Source: a virus
DNA: 52,303 bases
Reading direction: 5' to 3' (one strand)
IMG/VR virus record: IMGVR_UViG_3300025669_000001
Span: 1-52,303 of that record
The translations under genes were made by a program, and so were the position numbers. Shown here in pieces: positions 7,974-14,970 of the stretch. Below the pieces are notes generated by a model that saw nothing but the letters and a program-made list of their open reading frames with translations, was not told the DNA's origin and did no database searches. Each line of letters opens with the position of its first letter. The stretch's first letter is position 1.

Positions 7974-8312
7974 ATGAAAAAGCAAAAAGTACACCCTTTA
8001 ATGATCCAAGCAATGAAAGACTTGTTGCATTATTACGAGACAGGGGAAGGCGAAGAGATAAAAGATAATTGTGCGTTATGCACAGCCGCAAGTGAAATAC
8101 AAGAGGATTCATTATTCCATACTGGCATTTGTGAGACTATTTGCGATCCGTGTTCATGGAGAATATTCACAGACGAGTGTTGTCCTGATTTTGTTATTGG
8201 TCAAGTGGATATATCAGATGCAAGAGAAACACGAAATGAAGCATGGCTTAAAATCCGCATCCCCCAATTAAAACAATGGATAGAACATTCAATTCCAAGT
8301 GAGGAGACATGA
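7974..8312 (+). CDS. Cys-rich small protein, probable metal binder
   Basis: A 112-aa protein behind ATAAGGAAACCAAA. It has CALC at about 33-36, then ICETICDPC (about 51-59) and ECC (about 68-70), seven Cys in all, giving a likely zinc-binding core. The rest is acidic and helical. It overlaps the next gene by ATGA. Family not recognised. Confidence 0.7.
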   Translation: MKKQKVHPLMIQAMKDLLHYYETGEGEEIKDNCALCTAASEIQEDSLFHTGICETICDPCSWRIFTDECCPDFVIGQVDISDARETRNEAWLKIRIPQLKQWIEHSIPSEET

Positions 8313-8569
8313 AATTTTTAGAAGCTTTGAAGAAGTTGGATATACAGCAATATGCCGACAGAATATATAATAGTAATTCACGGGGAGAGTTGTTTCATTT
8401 GATGGATTACTTTTTTATGGCTGAACACATAAAGGACGGGATGGCTCCAACTTTCAAAGAATGGTTTGACAATATCGTGAAAGAAGCAGAGGAAACTTGG
8501 GATAGGCCAGAGTCTGTATTCCAACATATTCCAAGAATTTTAGCAGAGCAGGGATTGATAAAGTGGTAA
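8309..8569 (+). CDS. Small helical protein, unknown
   Basis: An 86-aa protein coupled to the previous gene by an ATGA overlap. It is helical with many aromatic residues and lacks Cys motifs. It ends the first early transcription unit, just before promoter 2. Confidence 0.65.
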   Translation: MKFLEALKKLDIQQYADRIYNSNSRGELFHLMDYFFMAEHIKDGMAPTFKEWFDNIVKEAEETWDRPESVFQHIPRILAEQGLIKW

Positions 8570-8586
8570 CATTTAAAAGAAAACAC

Positions 8587-8615
8587 TTGCAATTCTTATT
8601 AAAACTTATTACATT
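8587..8615 (+). promoter_or_regulatory. Early promoter 2 (TTGCAA, 17 bp, TACATT)
   Basis: The -35 box TTGCAA 8587-8592, a 17-bp spacer starting TTCTTATTAA, and TACATT 8610-8615. The spacer is almost identical to that of promoter 21299, although the -35 differs from consensus at two positions. Confidence 0.7.
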
Positions 8616-8649
8616 AGGTATACATTAATCTGATAGGAGATTTAACAGA

Positions 8650-8850
8650 ATGGGGAAACCAAAAGTAACACGACACAGAACAATCAGCCTTCGACTCGTT
8701 AACACTGAAGGTGCGGAACTTCAAGAACTCGATATAGTTGAGCGACTATTTGAACGTGAATGTACAGGCGTTGGCAAGCGTAGCCAAAGTGCAGTTATCA
8801 CAAACTTGATGCTGACGGATCAATTGGATTTTGAAAAGAATAATAAATAG
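8650..8850 (+). CDS. Small basic protein, possible ribbon-helix-helix regulator
   Basis: A 66-aa protein, first gene after promoter 2, behind GGAGATTTAACAGA. The arrangement TISLRL (a beta strand), two predicted helices and GKRSQSAVITNLML is compatible with a ribbon-helix-helix DNA-binding fold, but the match is weak. It lies directly upstream of the recombination genes. Confidence 0.6.
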   Translation: MGKPKVTRHRTISLRLVNTEGAELQELDIVERLFERECTGVGKRSQSAVITNLMLTDQLDFEKNNK

Positions 8851-8858
8851 GTGATGAA

Positions 8859-9539
8859 ATGGCTGAAGTAAAATTGACTAAATATGTTGAGGGTTCAGAC
8901 GAGCAGATAGTTTTCTTAAAGAAGATTGAAAAGTTAAATTCTATCTTTGGCGGTGAACCCGATGAAAGATTTATTACAAATCTACAAAACCAGTTTAATT
9001 ATTTGCCTATCTCTCACTTGGAAACCCTGTTGGATGAATACTTTTTCGGTCACTGGTCAACTGTTAATTTTAAGTACCAACAGATAGCCAATGAGATTTG
9101 CGGTGATTTAGAATTAGTCGTAACGCATCCCATAACAGGGGAAACCCTAACGAGATCAGGCGCAGCAAGTGTTGTCATTATGCAAGACGCAAAGACAAAG
9201 CTGATAGATTTTGCTGAACACAAAAAACCGAATGCGCTTGTAATGGGGTTTCCTAAATTGAAAGCAGAGTGTATCAAAAATGCCATTTCAAGTTTGGGTA
9301 AAAAGTTCGGTAGGGATCTAAACAGAAAGATTGTTGATAACTATGCACCACTGTATAACCATGAACCAAAAGAAGAAATTGAAGTTATCCGAAAGAACAT
9401 CATTGACGAACTCGAAAATTATGCCGGTGAAGATAAGGAAATGATTAAAGAAATGTGCAGAGAGAAACATGAAGCCGGTGAATTCACAATGGTATTTGCA
9501 AAACAGATATGCCAGAAATTAAACTTGCCGGTATCGTAA
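8859..9539 (+). CDS. Single-strand annealing protein, Rad52/Sak-like
   Basis: A 226-aa protein. Residues about 113-150 contain the pattern KLKAECIKNAISSLGKKFGRDL, which corresponds to the conserved K-A-x-T-x-A-x-K-R-A-L-x-x-F-G-x-x-x-G core of Rad52/Sak-type annealing proteins. The middle part has the expected strands (LELVVTHPITGE, then a Ser/Gly-rich turn). It is immediately followed by a YqaJ/lambda-type exonuclease, the usual partner in two-component phage recombination. Together they would resect double-strand ends and anneal the resulting strands during replication and recombination. The family call is by eye; another annealing family such as Erf is the alternative. Confidence 0.65.
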   Translation: MAEVKLTKYVEGSDEQIVFLKKIEKLNSIFGGEPDERFITNLQNQFNYLPISHLETLLDEYFFGHWSTVNFKYQQIANEICGDLELVVTHPITGETLTRSGAASVVIMQDAKTKLIDFAEHKKPNALVMGFPKLKAECIKNAISSLGKKFGRDLNRKIVDNYAPLYNHEPKEEIEVIRKNIIDELENYAGEDKEMIKEMCREKHEAGEFTMVFAKQICQKLNLPVS

Positions 9540-10144
9540 TGAGTGTTATAATACATGATGTTCAGCAGAACACAGACGAATGGCTAAAGTTGAGACTTGG
9601 AAAGTTTACGGGTTCACGGATTCCCAAATTGTTCATGGGCAAAAGCACAAAGGGTTACAATGAGTTAATAAACGAGATTGCCTATGAACGGTTAACCGGT
9701 AAAGTAATCGCTCACTTTTCAAACAAGTGGACAGACAGAGGGCATGAACTTGAAGCTTTAGCAATTGAAGAATATGAAAACAATACATTCAATAAGGTTA
9801 CAAGGGTTGGATTCGTTGAGTTAAATAAAGACGTAGGTGTTTCTCCTGACGGGCATATCGGAGAACACGGAATGATTCAGGTTAAGGCGTATGACTTTAC
9901 TCACATGTGCGAGTTTCATTTTTCCGGTAAGATTTCCAAGAATGAAGAGCTGCAATGTCAAGCCGAGATGTACGGATCTCAAAGACAGTGGAATATTTTA
10001 TACATCTATCATCCACAATTAAAGCCGTACCAATTTAAAATCCTGAGAAATAAAGAAACAATAACAGCGATCAAGCGAGAGATTGAACTTGCTAAAATCG
10101 AAGTTGTGAAACGTATGGAAGCATTGAAAGGTATTGTTAGGTGA
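9539..10144 (+). CDS. YqaJ/lambda-type exonuclease (recombination)
   Basis: A 201-aa protein. I start it at ATG 9539, which overlaps the annealing protein stop (TAATG). Typical features are seen in order: DEWLKLRLGKFTGSRI (13-28), RGHELEALAIEEYE (67-80), GVSPDG with Asp104, and IQVKAYD with Lys116. Family knowledge gives a PD-(D/E)xK metal-dependent 5'-3' exonuclease acting on duplex ends. The usual acidic residue two before the lysine is Gln114 here (QVK instead of E-x-K); QxK variants occur in Mrr-type nucleases, so activity is possible but unproven. It works with the upstream annealing protein. Confidence 0.8.
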   Translation: MSVIIHDVQQNTDEWLKLRLGKFTGSRIPKLFMGKSTKGYNELINEIAYERLTGKVIAHFSNKWTDRGHELEALAIEEYENNTFNKVTRVGFVELNKDVGVSPDGHIGEHGMIQVKAYDFTHMCEFHFSGKISKNEELQCQAEMYGSQRQWNILYIYHPQLKPYQFKILRNKETITAIKREIELAKIEVVKRMEALKGIVR

Positions 10145-10152
10145 ATTCTATA

Positions 10153-10263
10153 ATGTATATGAATTACGCTGAATTAACCACCTTAGAGCATTTAACGTCC
10201 CGATACAAGGGTTCACCGGTTATCGTTCATCTATTGGGTCAATACGGGTCAAATTTGCAATAA
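10153..10263 (+). CDS. Possible 36-aa protein
   Basis: A short frame starting MYMNYAELTTLEHL, 8 bases after the exonuclease stop. The composition looks coding, but the ribosome site is weak. No motif. It may be a remnant. Confidence 0.35.
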   Translation: MYMNYAELTTLEHLTSRYKGSPVIVHLLGQYGSNLQ

Positions 10264-10304
10264 ATTTAAATATAGTTCACATGTTTTAACGATTGGGGAA
10301 TACA

Positions 10305-10577
10305 GTGGATTTTATAGACTACATTAAACGTGACATGCTAACAAGTCAAGATGTGAAGAGAATGCAGAGAACGGGAGCTTTGCCGTTGAATGGTGAGGCG
10401 CATTTCGGAACTATCAATCCAAGTTTTCTAAAGGGTAAACTGATCGACTTGTTAAATGAGTTTGATACTGTCCCGACCGCATCAATTGCCCGTGCTGTAA
10501 AAGTTGTTGCCGGTAGCGGAATGGATAAAGGCTATTTAATTTCATGGCGAATAAAGAATATTCAAGCAAAGAATTGA
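10305..10577 (+). CDS. Small early protein, unknown
   Basis: A 90-aa basic protein. I choose GTG 10305 because GGGGA lies 6 bases upstream; TTG 10293 in the same frame is less likely. It has a helical N-terminus and a small-residue patch SIARAVKVVAGSGMDKGY. No family recognised. Confidence 0.6.
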   Translation: MDFIDYIKRDMLTSQDVKRMQRTGALPLNGEAHFGTINPSFLKGKLIDLLNEFDTVPTASIARAVKVVAGSGMDKGYLISWRIKNIQAKN

Positions 10578-10586
10578 GAGGCCAAG

Positions 10587-10904
10587 ATGGGTAAATTTCC
10601 TCAACACATAGACACATCATCAATCAAGATGAAATCAAATAAGATCGGTAAGATTGCAAAGATTGCAGTAATGTATGATCTTGAAAAGTACGGCTATGAC
10701 ATATTCATGGATTTCACAATTAATCGTTACGGTGATTTCATTGTAATGCCAGGTAAGTTAATTGTCCGTGTAAAATCTGCAAGGATGAAGGAAAACGGAA
10801 AGCCTTACTATTCCAGAATGTCTAATCACAATTATGACATACTCGCATTAGTTTTTTCAGATGGGATGATTATGTATAAGGAGAAAGCGGATGGTCGAAC
10901 TTAA
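10587..10904 (+). CDS. Small protein resembling PD-(D/E)xK nucleases, key residues not intact
   Basis: A 105-aa protein. The order KIAKIAVMYDLEKYGYDIF, RYGDFIVMPGKLIVRVKSA and NYDILALVFSDG resembles the small nuclease fold of resolvase/intron-endonuclease type (helix, then D-x-n-x-K on strands, then a conserved YDxxA). The Asp is present (about 51), but the acidic residue of the E-x-K position is Arg (VRVK), so it may be inactive, structural or unrelated. It overlaps the next gene by 14 bases. Confidence 0.5.
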   Translation: MGKFPQHIDTSSIKMKSNKIGKIAKIAVMYDLEKYGYDIFMDFTINRYGDFIVMPGKLIVRVKSARMKENGKPYYSRMSNHNYDILALVFSDGMIMYKEKADGRT

Positions 10905-11124
10905 TTACGATGATAATGGAATTGATATTGTCGAGAAGCTAAATAAAGCGTTGGTTGCATATGGCCTTGTATTTAACTTTGACGATGAAGAACATGATGG
11001 GTTCGAGGTTGTAACGCTTGATGAAATTGAAAAGCCGAAACACAAGTTCATCAAATTCCGAAACGATGACATATGCAAAGAATGCGGAAAGCATGTAACT
11101 GAAGATATTCACAGGATAGATTAA
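10891..11124 (+). CDS. Small acidic protein with C-terminal CxxC
   Basis: A 77-aa protein behind AAGGAGAAAGCGG. The first 50 residues are very acidic; the end has ICKECGKHVTEDIH, a possible partial zinc knuckle (C, C, H, H). Function unknown. Confidence 0.6.
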   Translation: MVELNYDDNGIDIVEKLNKALVAYGLVFNFDDEEHDGFEVVTLDEIEKPKHKFIKFRNDDICKECGKHVTEDIHRID

Positions 11125-11134
11125 CATAATATTT

Positions 11135-11160
11135 CGTTACCATCTGACACGTTGGTGACG
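11135..11160 (+). other. RNA hairpin before a small gene
   Basis: CGTTACCA 11135-11142 pairs with TGGTGACG 11153-11160 (8 bp, one G-U) around a 10-base loop. It ends 8 bases before the AGGAGG site of the next gene and has no U tract, so translational or mRNA-stability control is more likely than termination. Confidence 0.5.
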
Positions 11161-11180
11161 GAGATATAGGAGGGAGTGAA

Positions 11181-11372
11181 ATGTATAGAGTGAAATACGG
11201 TGGACGAAATAAAACGTCAGTCCGTGAGATCGAAACACGCTCAACTGATTCACTTGAATATGACTCAGGAAGTATTGTTGATATAGTGAATGGTGGATGC
11301 GTGGTTATCTTGACTAACGATTTGATGCTGTTAGAAGATTGGATGGACGTTGACGATATTGAATTAATTTAA
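11181..11372 (+). CDS. Small acidic protein, unknown
   Basis: A 63-aa protein behind a strong AGGAGGGAG site. It resembles a small SH3-like beta barrel (YDSGSIVDIVNGGCVVIL), with an acidic C-terminus. No family recognised. Confidence 0.65.
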   Translation: MYRVKYGGRNKTSVREIETRSTDSLEYDSGSIVDIVNGGCVVILTNDLMLLEDWMDVDDIELI

Positions 11373-11403
11373 CCCCTTCACACCCACATGATGAAAGGAG
11401 AGA

Positions 11404-11493
11404 ATGACCAGTTACGATAACACCTTCATTATCAGCCGATCATTCCCCGGTCTGATACATGATGAGGTTATGACAGGAGAGAATGATGGATAG
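11404..11493 (+). CDS. Possible 29-aa leader peptide coupled to the next gene
   Basis: MTSYDNTFIISRS... begins behind AAAGGAGAGA and its TAG overlaps the start of the next gene by 11 bases. The ribosome site and start (AGGAGAGAATGA) are repeated exactly at 11475-11486 for that gene. Inside it TCATTATCAG (about 11426-11435) can pair with CTGATACATGA (11452-11462) with one bulge. Translational coupling is plausible; the product may have no function. Confidence 0.45.
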   Translation: MTSYDNTFIISRSFPGLIHDEVMTGENDG

Positions 11494-11707
11494 ATTGCAA
11501 GAAATTGAAAATGGGTATAACGCATATAACGGAACTGCAAGTTCTCAAGAACATAAACACGGGTATGCAATCAGCCATTTTGAAGAGTTATTACAAGTTG
11601 CCTATAATCTGCAATGTGAACTGTACAGAGAAAAGTTATCCGTAATCACTCAGGATAAGCCGTATAAGCTAACCCTTGAAGATATTATTTTAAGCCGTGA
11701 TGATTAA
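11483..11707 (+). CDS. Small protein, unknown
   Basis: A 74-aa helical protein with two possible starts, ATG 11483 and 11486, behind AGGAGAGA. It contains many Q, E, Y and N residues. No recognised motif. Confidence 0.6.
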   Translation: MMDRLQEIENGYNAYNGTASSQEHKHGYAISHFEELLQVAYNLQCELYREKLSVITQDKPYKLTLEDIILSRDD

Positions 11708-11726
11708 CCATAAAGGACAACACCTT

Positions 11727-11759
11727 ACCCATTAACCCCTACTATAAACGGTTAAGGGT
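11727..11759 (+). other. RNA hairpin before a small gene
   Basis: ACCC-A-TTAACC (11727-11737) pairs with GGTTAAGGGT (11750-11759) with one bulged A. It lies 15 bases before the AAAGGAGAGG site of the gene at 11787 and has no U tract. Confidence 0.5.
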
Positions 11760-11786
11760 CATTAATTACTTTTAAAGGAGAGGGAC

Positions 11787-12152
11787 ATGAACCAGACGGA
11801 ACGTATACTGGAAGCGATAAAAAAGGTTTTTGATGGTCAACAAATAAAGGGTATGCCGCACCCTGCGTCACTTGCCTTGAAATTTTACCGTACCGACATC
11901 GAAGCCGCCATATCCAAGATAGTGGGTGAGTGGGAAGAAATTACAGACCACAATGAATTACCGATAAATGAATTATTAATGTTAGGTCTGTATCTTCGCA
12001 GTGGTGATTTTGAAACATGGATTGTCTCGATTGATGAAGCGTTTAACGTAAAAGACCAGTTTGACGATTATGTTTCTGAATGGAATGTTGACGATTTTAC
12101 CTATTACAAACCATTACCACAATTACCAGAGAGGAAGGATAAAAGACAGTGA
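11787..12152 (+). CDS. DUF551-like small protein
   Basis: A 121-aa protein behind AAAGGAGAGGGAC. The second half follows the DUF551 pattern as I know it: EWEEITDHNELPINE, then a strand pair, and the ending DDFTYYKPLPQLPE, which matches the typical W/Y-x-PLPxPP tail. Such proteins are frequent in phages; their role is unknown. The stop overlaps the next GTG start (GTGA). Confidence 0.6.
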   Translation: MNQTERILEAIKKVFDGQQIKGMPHPASLALKFYRTDIEAAISKIVGEWEEITDHNELPINELLMLGLYLRSGDFETWIVSIDEAFNVKDQFDDYVSEWNVDDFTYYKPLPQLPERKDKRQ

Positions 12153-12346
12153 ACGTAATTTTTAATTTAAGACCAATACGAAGAGGTTGTTGTGGGGTCT
12201 GCAAGTATGGATTTTACAGTGACGCAATGTTTTGTTGTCGTAGAATAATCGGAAATGCTGATGGTGGTGCATTATTCACAGTCGGAGATTTTAAAGAGTA
12301 TGAATATATTTGTGGTGGATTTAAATTTTATCGGAGTAGACAATGA
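12149..12346 (+). CDS. Small Cys-rich zinc-binding candidate
   Basis: A 65-aa protein from GTG 12149, overlapping the previous stop. The sequence has GCCGVCKYG, FCCRR and YICGG, six Cys arranged like a small zinc ribbon. Similar short proteins occur in phage early regions. Function unknown. It overlaps the next gene by ATGA. Confidence 0.65.
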   Translation: MNVIFNLRPIRRGCCGVCKYGFYSDAMFCCRRIIGNADGGALFTVGDFKEYEYICGGFKFYRSRQ

Positions 12347-12597
12347 AAGGTAAAGAGTTAAAGCCGTGCAGTGATTGTAATCATTTACCCGTATGTAGTG
12401 AAGGTTTAAAAACAGCATTGGAAGTTATTGGGGATATTTACCCACACTATGAGCCCGAAGAAACCCGTACAGAATCCCTCCTTAAACAGATAAGGGAATA
12501 CATCGAAGCTGAGAAAGATTGGAATTTCCATGTAAATGAATATGTTAAGGTTAAGGGGTTATTGGCAAAACTTGACACATTAGAGACAGAGGAATAA
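12343..12597 (+). CDS. Small protein with N-terminal Cys cluster
   Basis: An 84-aa protein coupled by ATGA. The start has CSDCNHLPVC (three Cys within residues 9-18), followed by an acidic helix ending in LDTLETEE. Probably binds a metal at its N-terminus. No family recognised. Confidence 0.6.
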   Translation: MKGKELKPCSDCNHLPVCSEGLKTALEVIGDIYPHYEPEETRTESLLKQIREYIEAEKDWNFHVNEYVKVKGLLAKLDTLETEE

Positions 12598-12600
12598 CCA

Positions 12601-12816
12601 TTGCATGCTACCGGCAAACAAAGCAACCAACACACAGGTAAACCGTTCAAGGTGAAGTTCAAACGTTGTCCCGGCAGGGCGCAAAAGAAATTCAGAGTGT
12701 ACTATTGGGTGCGCAACCAAAAGATTGCAAAGTTCAGTGGTTCAGGTGGCTGGCAGTTCCAAGGTGAGCGGTACATGCCAGAAGAGAAGCAAGACAGTTT
12801 TATTTTTACAATTTAA
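12601..12816 (+). CDS. Small basic protein, unknown
   Basis: A 71-aa protein from TTG 12601, behind GAGGAATAACCA and 3 bases after the previous stop. It is strongly basic in the first half (KPFKVKFKRCPGRAQKKFRV) and beta-like, so nucleic-acid binding is possible. The start is uncertain. Confidence 0.5.
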   Translation: MHATGKQSNQHTGKPFKVKFKRCPGRAQKKFRVYYWVRNQKIAKFSGSGGWQFQGERYMPEEKQDSFIFTI

Positions 12817-12826
12817 AGGGGATGCC

Positions 12827-13183
12827 ATGAGAAGAGTATACGTAGCAGGGCCGTACAGTGCAGATAATGTGCTTGATGTTTTAAAGAATATTGGCAGAGG
12901 TGAGCACTATTGTGCTGAACTGTTCATGGATGGGTTTGCTCCGTTCTGCCCGTGGCACGACAAGAGCTATGTCACCGACAATTTTGAAAGAGAATTTACC
13001 GTTAAACAGTTTTATGATTTCAGCATGGCATGGCTTGAAGTTTCAGATGCAGTGTACTTACTCAAGGGTTGGGAAAAATCCAAGGGGACGTTACTTGAGA
13101 TTAAAAGAGCAAAAGAACTGAATATCCCCGTATTTGCCAACTACCATGATTTACTAAAATGGCGAGATAGTGAAACAGACTGA
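12827..13183 (+). CDS. DUF4406 / nucleoside 2-deoxyribosyltransferase-like protein
   Basis: A 118-aa protein. I choose ATG 12827 behind AAAGGGGATGCC. It starts MRRVYVAGPYS, the signature N-terminal strand and glycine loop of this fold. Near residues 70-105 it has EVSDAVYLLKGWEKSKGT followed by LEIKRAKELNIPVF, the classical D-x-V...GW..S.G...E region whose Glu is the nucleophile in deoxyribosyltransferases. Phage DUF4406 proteins are thought to act on nucleosides or their derivatives, but the substrate is unknown. It overlaps the next gene by 14 bases. Confidence 0.75.
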   Translation: MRRVYVAGPYSADNVLDVLKNIGRGEHYCAELFMDGFAPFCPWHDKSYVTDNFEREFTVKQFYDFSMAWLEVSDAVYLLKGWEKSKGTLLEIKRAKELNIPVFANYHDLLKWRDSETD

Positions 13184-13454
13184 TAAATTTAAACCGTACC
13201 TGAAACCTAATCGCAGAATTGAAGAGCTGAGAAGGGAACAGGGTCTTTGCTTTAGGTGTGGTGCTGAGAAAAGAAATGACAGATCAAGGTGTAACAAGTG
13301 TCTCAATGATGATAAAGTGGATCATCTCAAAAGAGTACAGAAAAGAAAGGTATCGGGATTATGTACAGTATGCGGAAAACCGCTAACTGAAATTGATAAA
13401 GGTTTTAAGAATCACAACAGAAATGATTGCGCACCTTCAAGGAGGTCAAGCTAA
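13170..13454 (+). CDS. Zinc-ribbon protein
   Basis: A 94-aa basic protein from GTG 13170. It has CFRCG (27-31), RCNKC (about 40-44) and CTVCGKP (about 65-71): three CxxC pairs, giving one complete zinc ribbon plus a further half. The many R/K residues suggest nucleic-acid binding. Its TAA overlaps the ATG of the next gene. Confidence 0.65.
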   Translation: MKQTDKFKPYLKPNRRIEELRREQGLCFRCGAEKRNDRSRCNKCLNDDKVDHLKRVQKRKVSGLCTVCGKPLTEIDKGFKNHNRNDCAPSRRSS

Positions 13455-14296
13455 TGGAATTACTAACTTCAGAAATACCCTTAAATTGCGACATAGCCTT
13501 ACATGGTGATACTCATGTGGGTGCTAGCATGTACCATCATGCAGGAGTTAACAAGCTTAAAAAGTGGCTGCTTGCTAAAAAGGATAGTAGGTTTTTCGTA
13601 CATATGGGTGATGCTATTGAAGCAATCACAGTTGATGATAAGCGTTTTGACTTTGCATCAACTGAAGAACCCGTTCCATTAAACCAGGTTAAGAAAGTTG
13701 TTGAGATTTACAAGCCCGTAGCTGGTCAATGTCTGGCATGGTTAAAGGGTAACCACGAGGACACGCTTAAAAAGTTTGGTGACCTATCGGAACTTATGGC
13801 TGAGAATCTAAATGTACCATATGGGACATGGACTTGTAAATTGAAACTGACCAATAACAAAAAGCAGATTTGTAAACTGTTCCTTTCTCACGGATTCCGT
13901 GGGCGCATAGTTTCAAACGCAAAAGACCATGAACAACAGCAAGCCAATATGAAAGCAAGTCTTAAACGTAAGCTCGAAAAGAAAGCCGCTGATTGTCTTG
14001 TCTTGGGAATGGGGCATACTCACCTTTTACTCGTATGTAATCCGGCTGAAAAACTTATCATGCTTGACGATGGTGAAAACATTGTTCAGCAATACTTAGG
14101 AGCCGGTGATGGTACTGCATCTTATATTGAACCAGACCGCAGATGGTATTTGAATACAGGTTCATTCTTAAAGCTTTATCAAGTTGGAATTGACGGTTAC
14201 GCAGAACGTGCAGGTTATGATCCCGTTGAATTAGGTTATGTAATAATTCGTATTCGTGATGGGAAAGTTGAAGGGGTTGAGAAAGTTGTACTTTAA
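13454..14296 (+). CDS. Calcineurin-like metallophosphoesterase
   Basis: A 280-aa protein starting at ATG 13454 behind AAGGAGG. All motifs of the binuclear-metal phosphoesterase fold are present in order: GDTHVG (18-23), GDAIE (52-56), GNHE (99-102), His146 in LSHG, and GHTH (187-190). These supply the Asp, Asn and His ligands. Phage members act on nucleic acid ends or nucleotides, but the substrate cannot be read from the sequence. No SbcC-like partner is adjacent, so it is unlikely to be an SbcD. The enzyme should be active and cytoplasmic. Confidence 0.85.
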   Translation: MELLTSEIPLNCDIALHGDTHVGASMYHHAGVNKLKKWLLAKKDSRFFVHMGDAIEAITVDDKRFDFASTEEPVPLNQVKKVVEIYKPVAGQCLAWLKGNHEDTLKKFGDLSELMAENLNVPYGTWTCKLKLTNNKKQICKLFLSHGFRGRIVSNAKDHEQQQANMKASLKRKLEKKAADCLVLGMGHTHLLLVCNPAEKLIMLDDGENIVQQYLGAGDGTASYIEPDRRWYLNTGSFLKLYQVGIDGYAERAGYDPVELGYVIIRIRDGKVEGVEKVVL

Positions 14297-14308
14297 CAGC
14301 GAGGTAAC

Positions 14309-14683
14309 ATGAATCGTAATTACTATTTAATGAATTTATGGCGTTGGAAATGCGGCTTGCCTGAAAAAGGAAAAGAGCAGGCAGAAAAGATGCGCTATGA
14401 AGATGTGAAGAAATCTGAATGGTCTGACGAGTTTGAGCAATTGATGCGCAATAGATTGGCGGTCGGTGCTTATCGTTATGGCCTCATTGGTGCGCCTAAT
14501 AAACCAAAGTTTAATCACGTTAAGTCAATGATTAAAAGGTTGCAGGAATTTGACAGGACCGGTAACAAAGAGTTTTTAGTTGATGTGGCAAATCTATGTT
14601 TAGTGGAGTTTGCTGAATGTCACCACCCCAATGAACATTTTAATAGTATTGACGATGGTGAACATGTACAAGAAACACCATAA
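14309..14683 (+). CDS. Conserved-looking phage protein, unknown
   Basis: A 124-aa protein behind GCGAGGTAAC. The pattern VGAYRYG, RLQEFDRTGNKEFLVDVANL and EF..CHHPNEHF occurs in a widespread family of phage hypotheticals as far as I recall. Helical, with a conserved D/N/H-rich core that could bind metal or phosphate. The first TGTACA of the phased array lies in its last codons. Confidence 0.65.
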   Translation: MNRNYYLMNLWRWKCGLPEKGKEQAEKMRYEDVKKSEWSDEFEQLMRNRLAVGAYRYGLIGAPNKPKFNHVKSMIKRLQEFDRTGNKEFLVDVANLCLVEFAECHHPNEHFNSIDDGEHVQETP

Positions 14684-14732
14684 TTTGTACATGACATGTG
14701 CAACGTGTACATAAAACGGTAAAATTTGTACA
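14665..14732. repeat. Four TGTACA sites phased at 21, 20 and 21 bp
   Basis: The palindrome TGTACA occurs at 14665, 14686, 14706 and 14727. Copies 2 and 4 share the 14-mer AATTTGTACATGAC; copy 1 carries the same element inverted. Spacing of two helical turns puts all sites on one face of the DNA. A fifth TGTACA lies at 14909, just ahead of the promoter. This is the form of a cooperative operator or of origin iterons; the binding protein is unknown. Confidence 0.7.
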
Positions 14733-14935
14733 TGACGTTAGCGATCCTTTGCAAATACTACCGAAATTCGTTAGATTCTGCAAACAATAACTAATGATTG
14801 TAAACTGAATAACAATAGAAATGCCCTAACGCCTCTCAATGAAGCGCACCACTAGACCTGAATGCTTACAGGTATCGTCCAGTTCGCAACTGGAAATGGG
14901 GAATAAGGTGTACAGCCATTTTATTAAACTTTTGC
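14733..14935. other. Non-coding region, possible replication origin
   Basis: No gene is seen. It contains an AT-rich stretch (about 14755-14820), ACCTG 14856-14860 with CAGGT 14869-14873, and a perfect hairpin CCAGTT-CGC-AACTGG 14879-14893. Together with the TGTACA array and the replication genes 2 kb downstream this looks like an origin, but that is inference. Confidence 0.4.
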
Positions 14936-14964
14936 TTGACATTGATAATAAATATAGTTAACGT
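14936..14964 (+). promoter_or_regulatory. Promoter 3 (TTGACA, 17 bp, TAACGT)
   Basis: The -35 box TTGACA 14936-14941, a spacer beginning TTGATAATAA, and TAACGT 14959-14964. Transcription should start near 14971, the first base of the structured leader. Confidence 0.75.
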
Positions 14965-14970
14965 ATAGGT

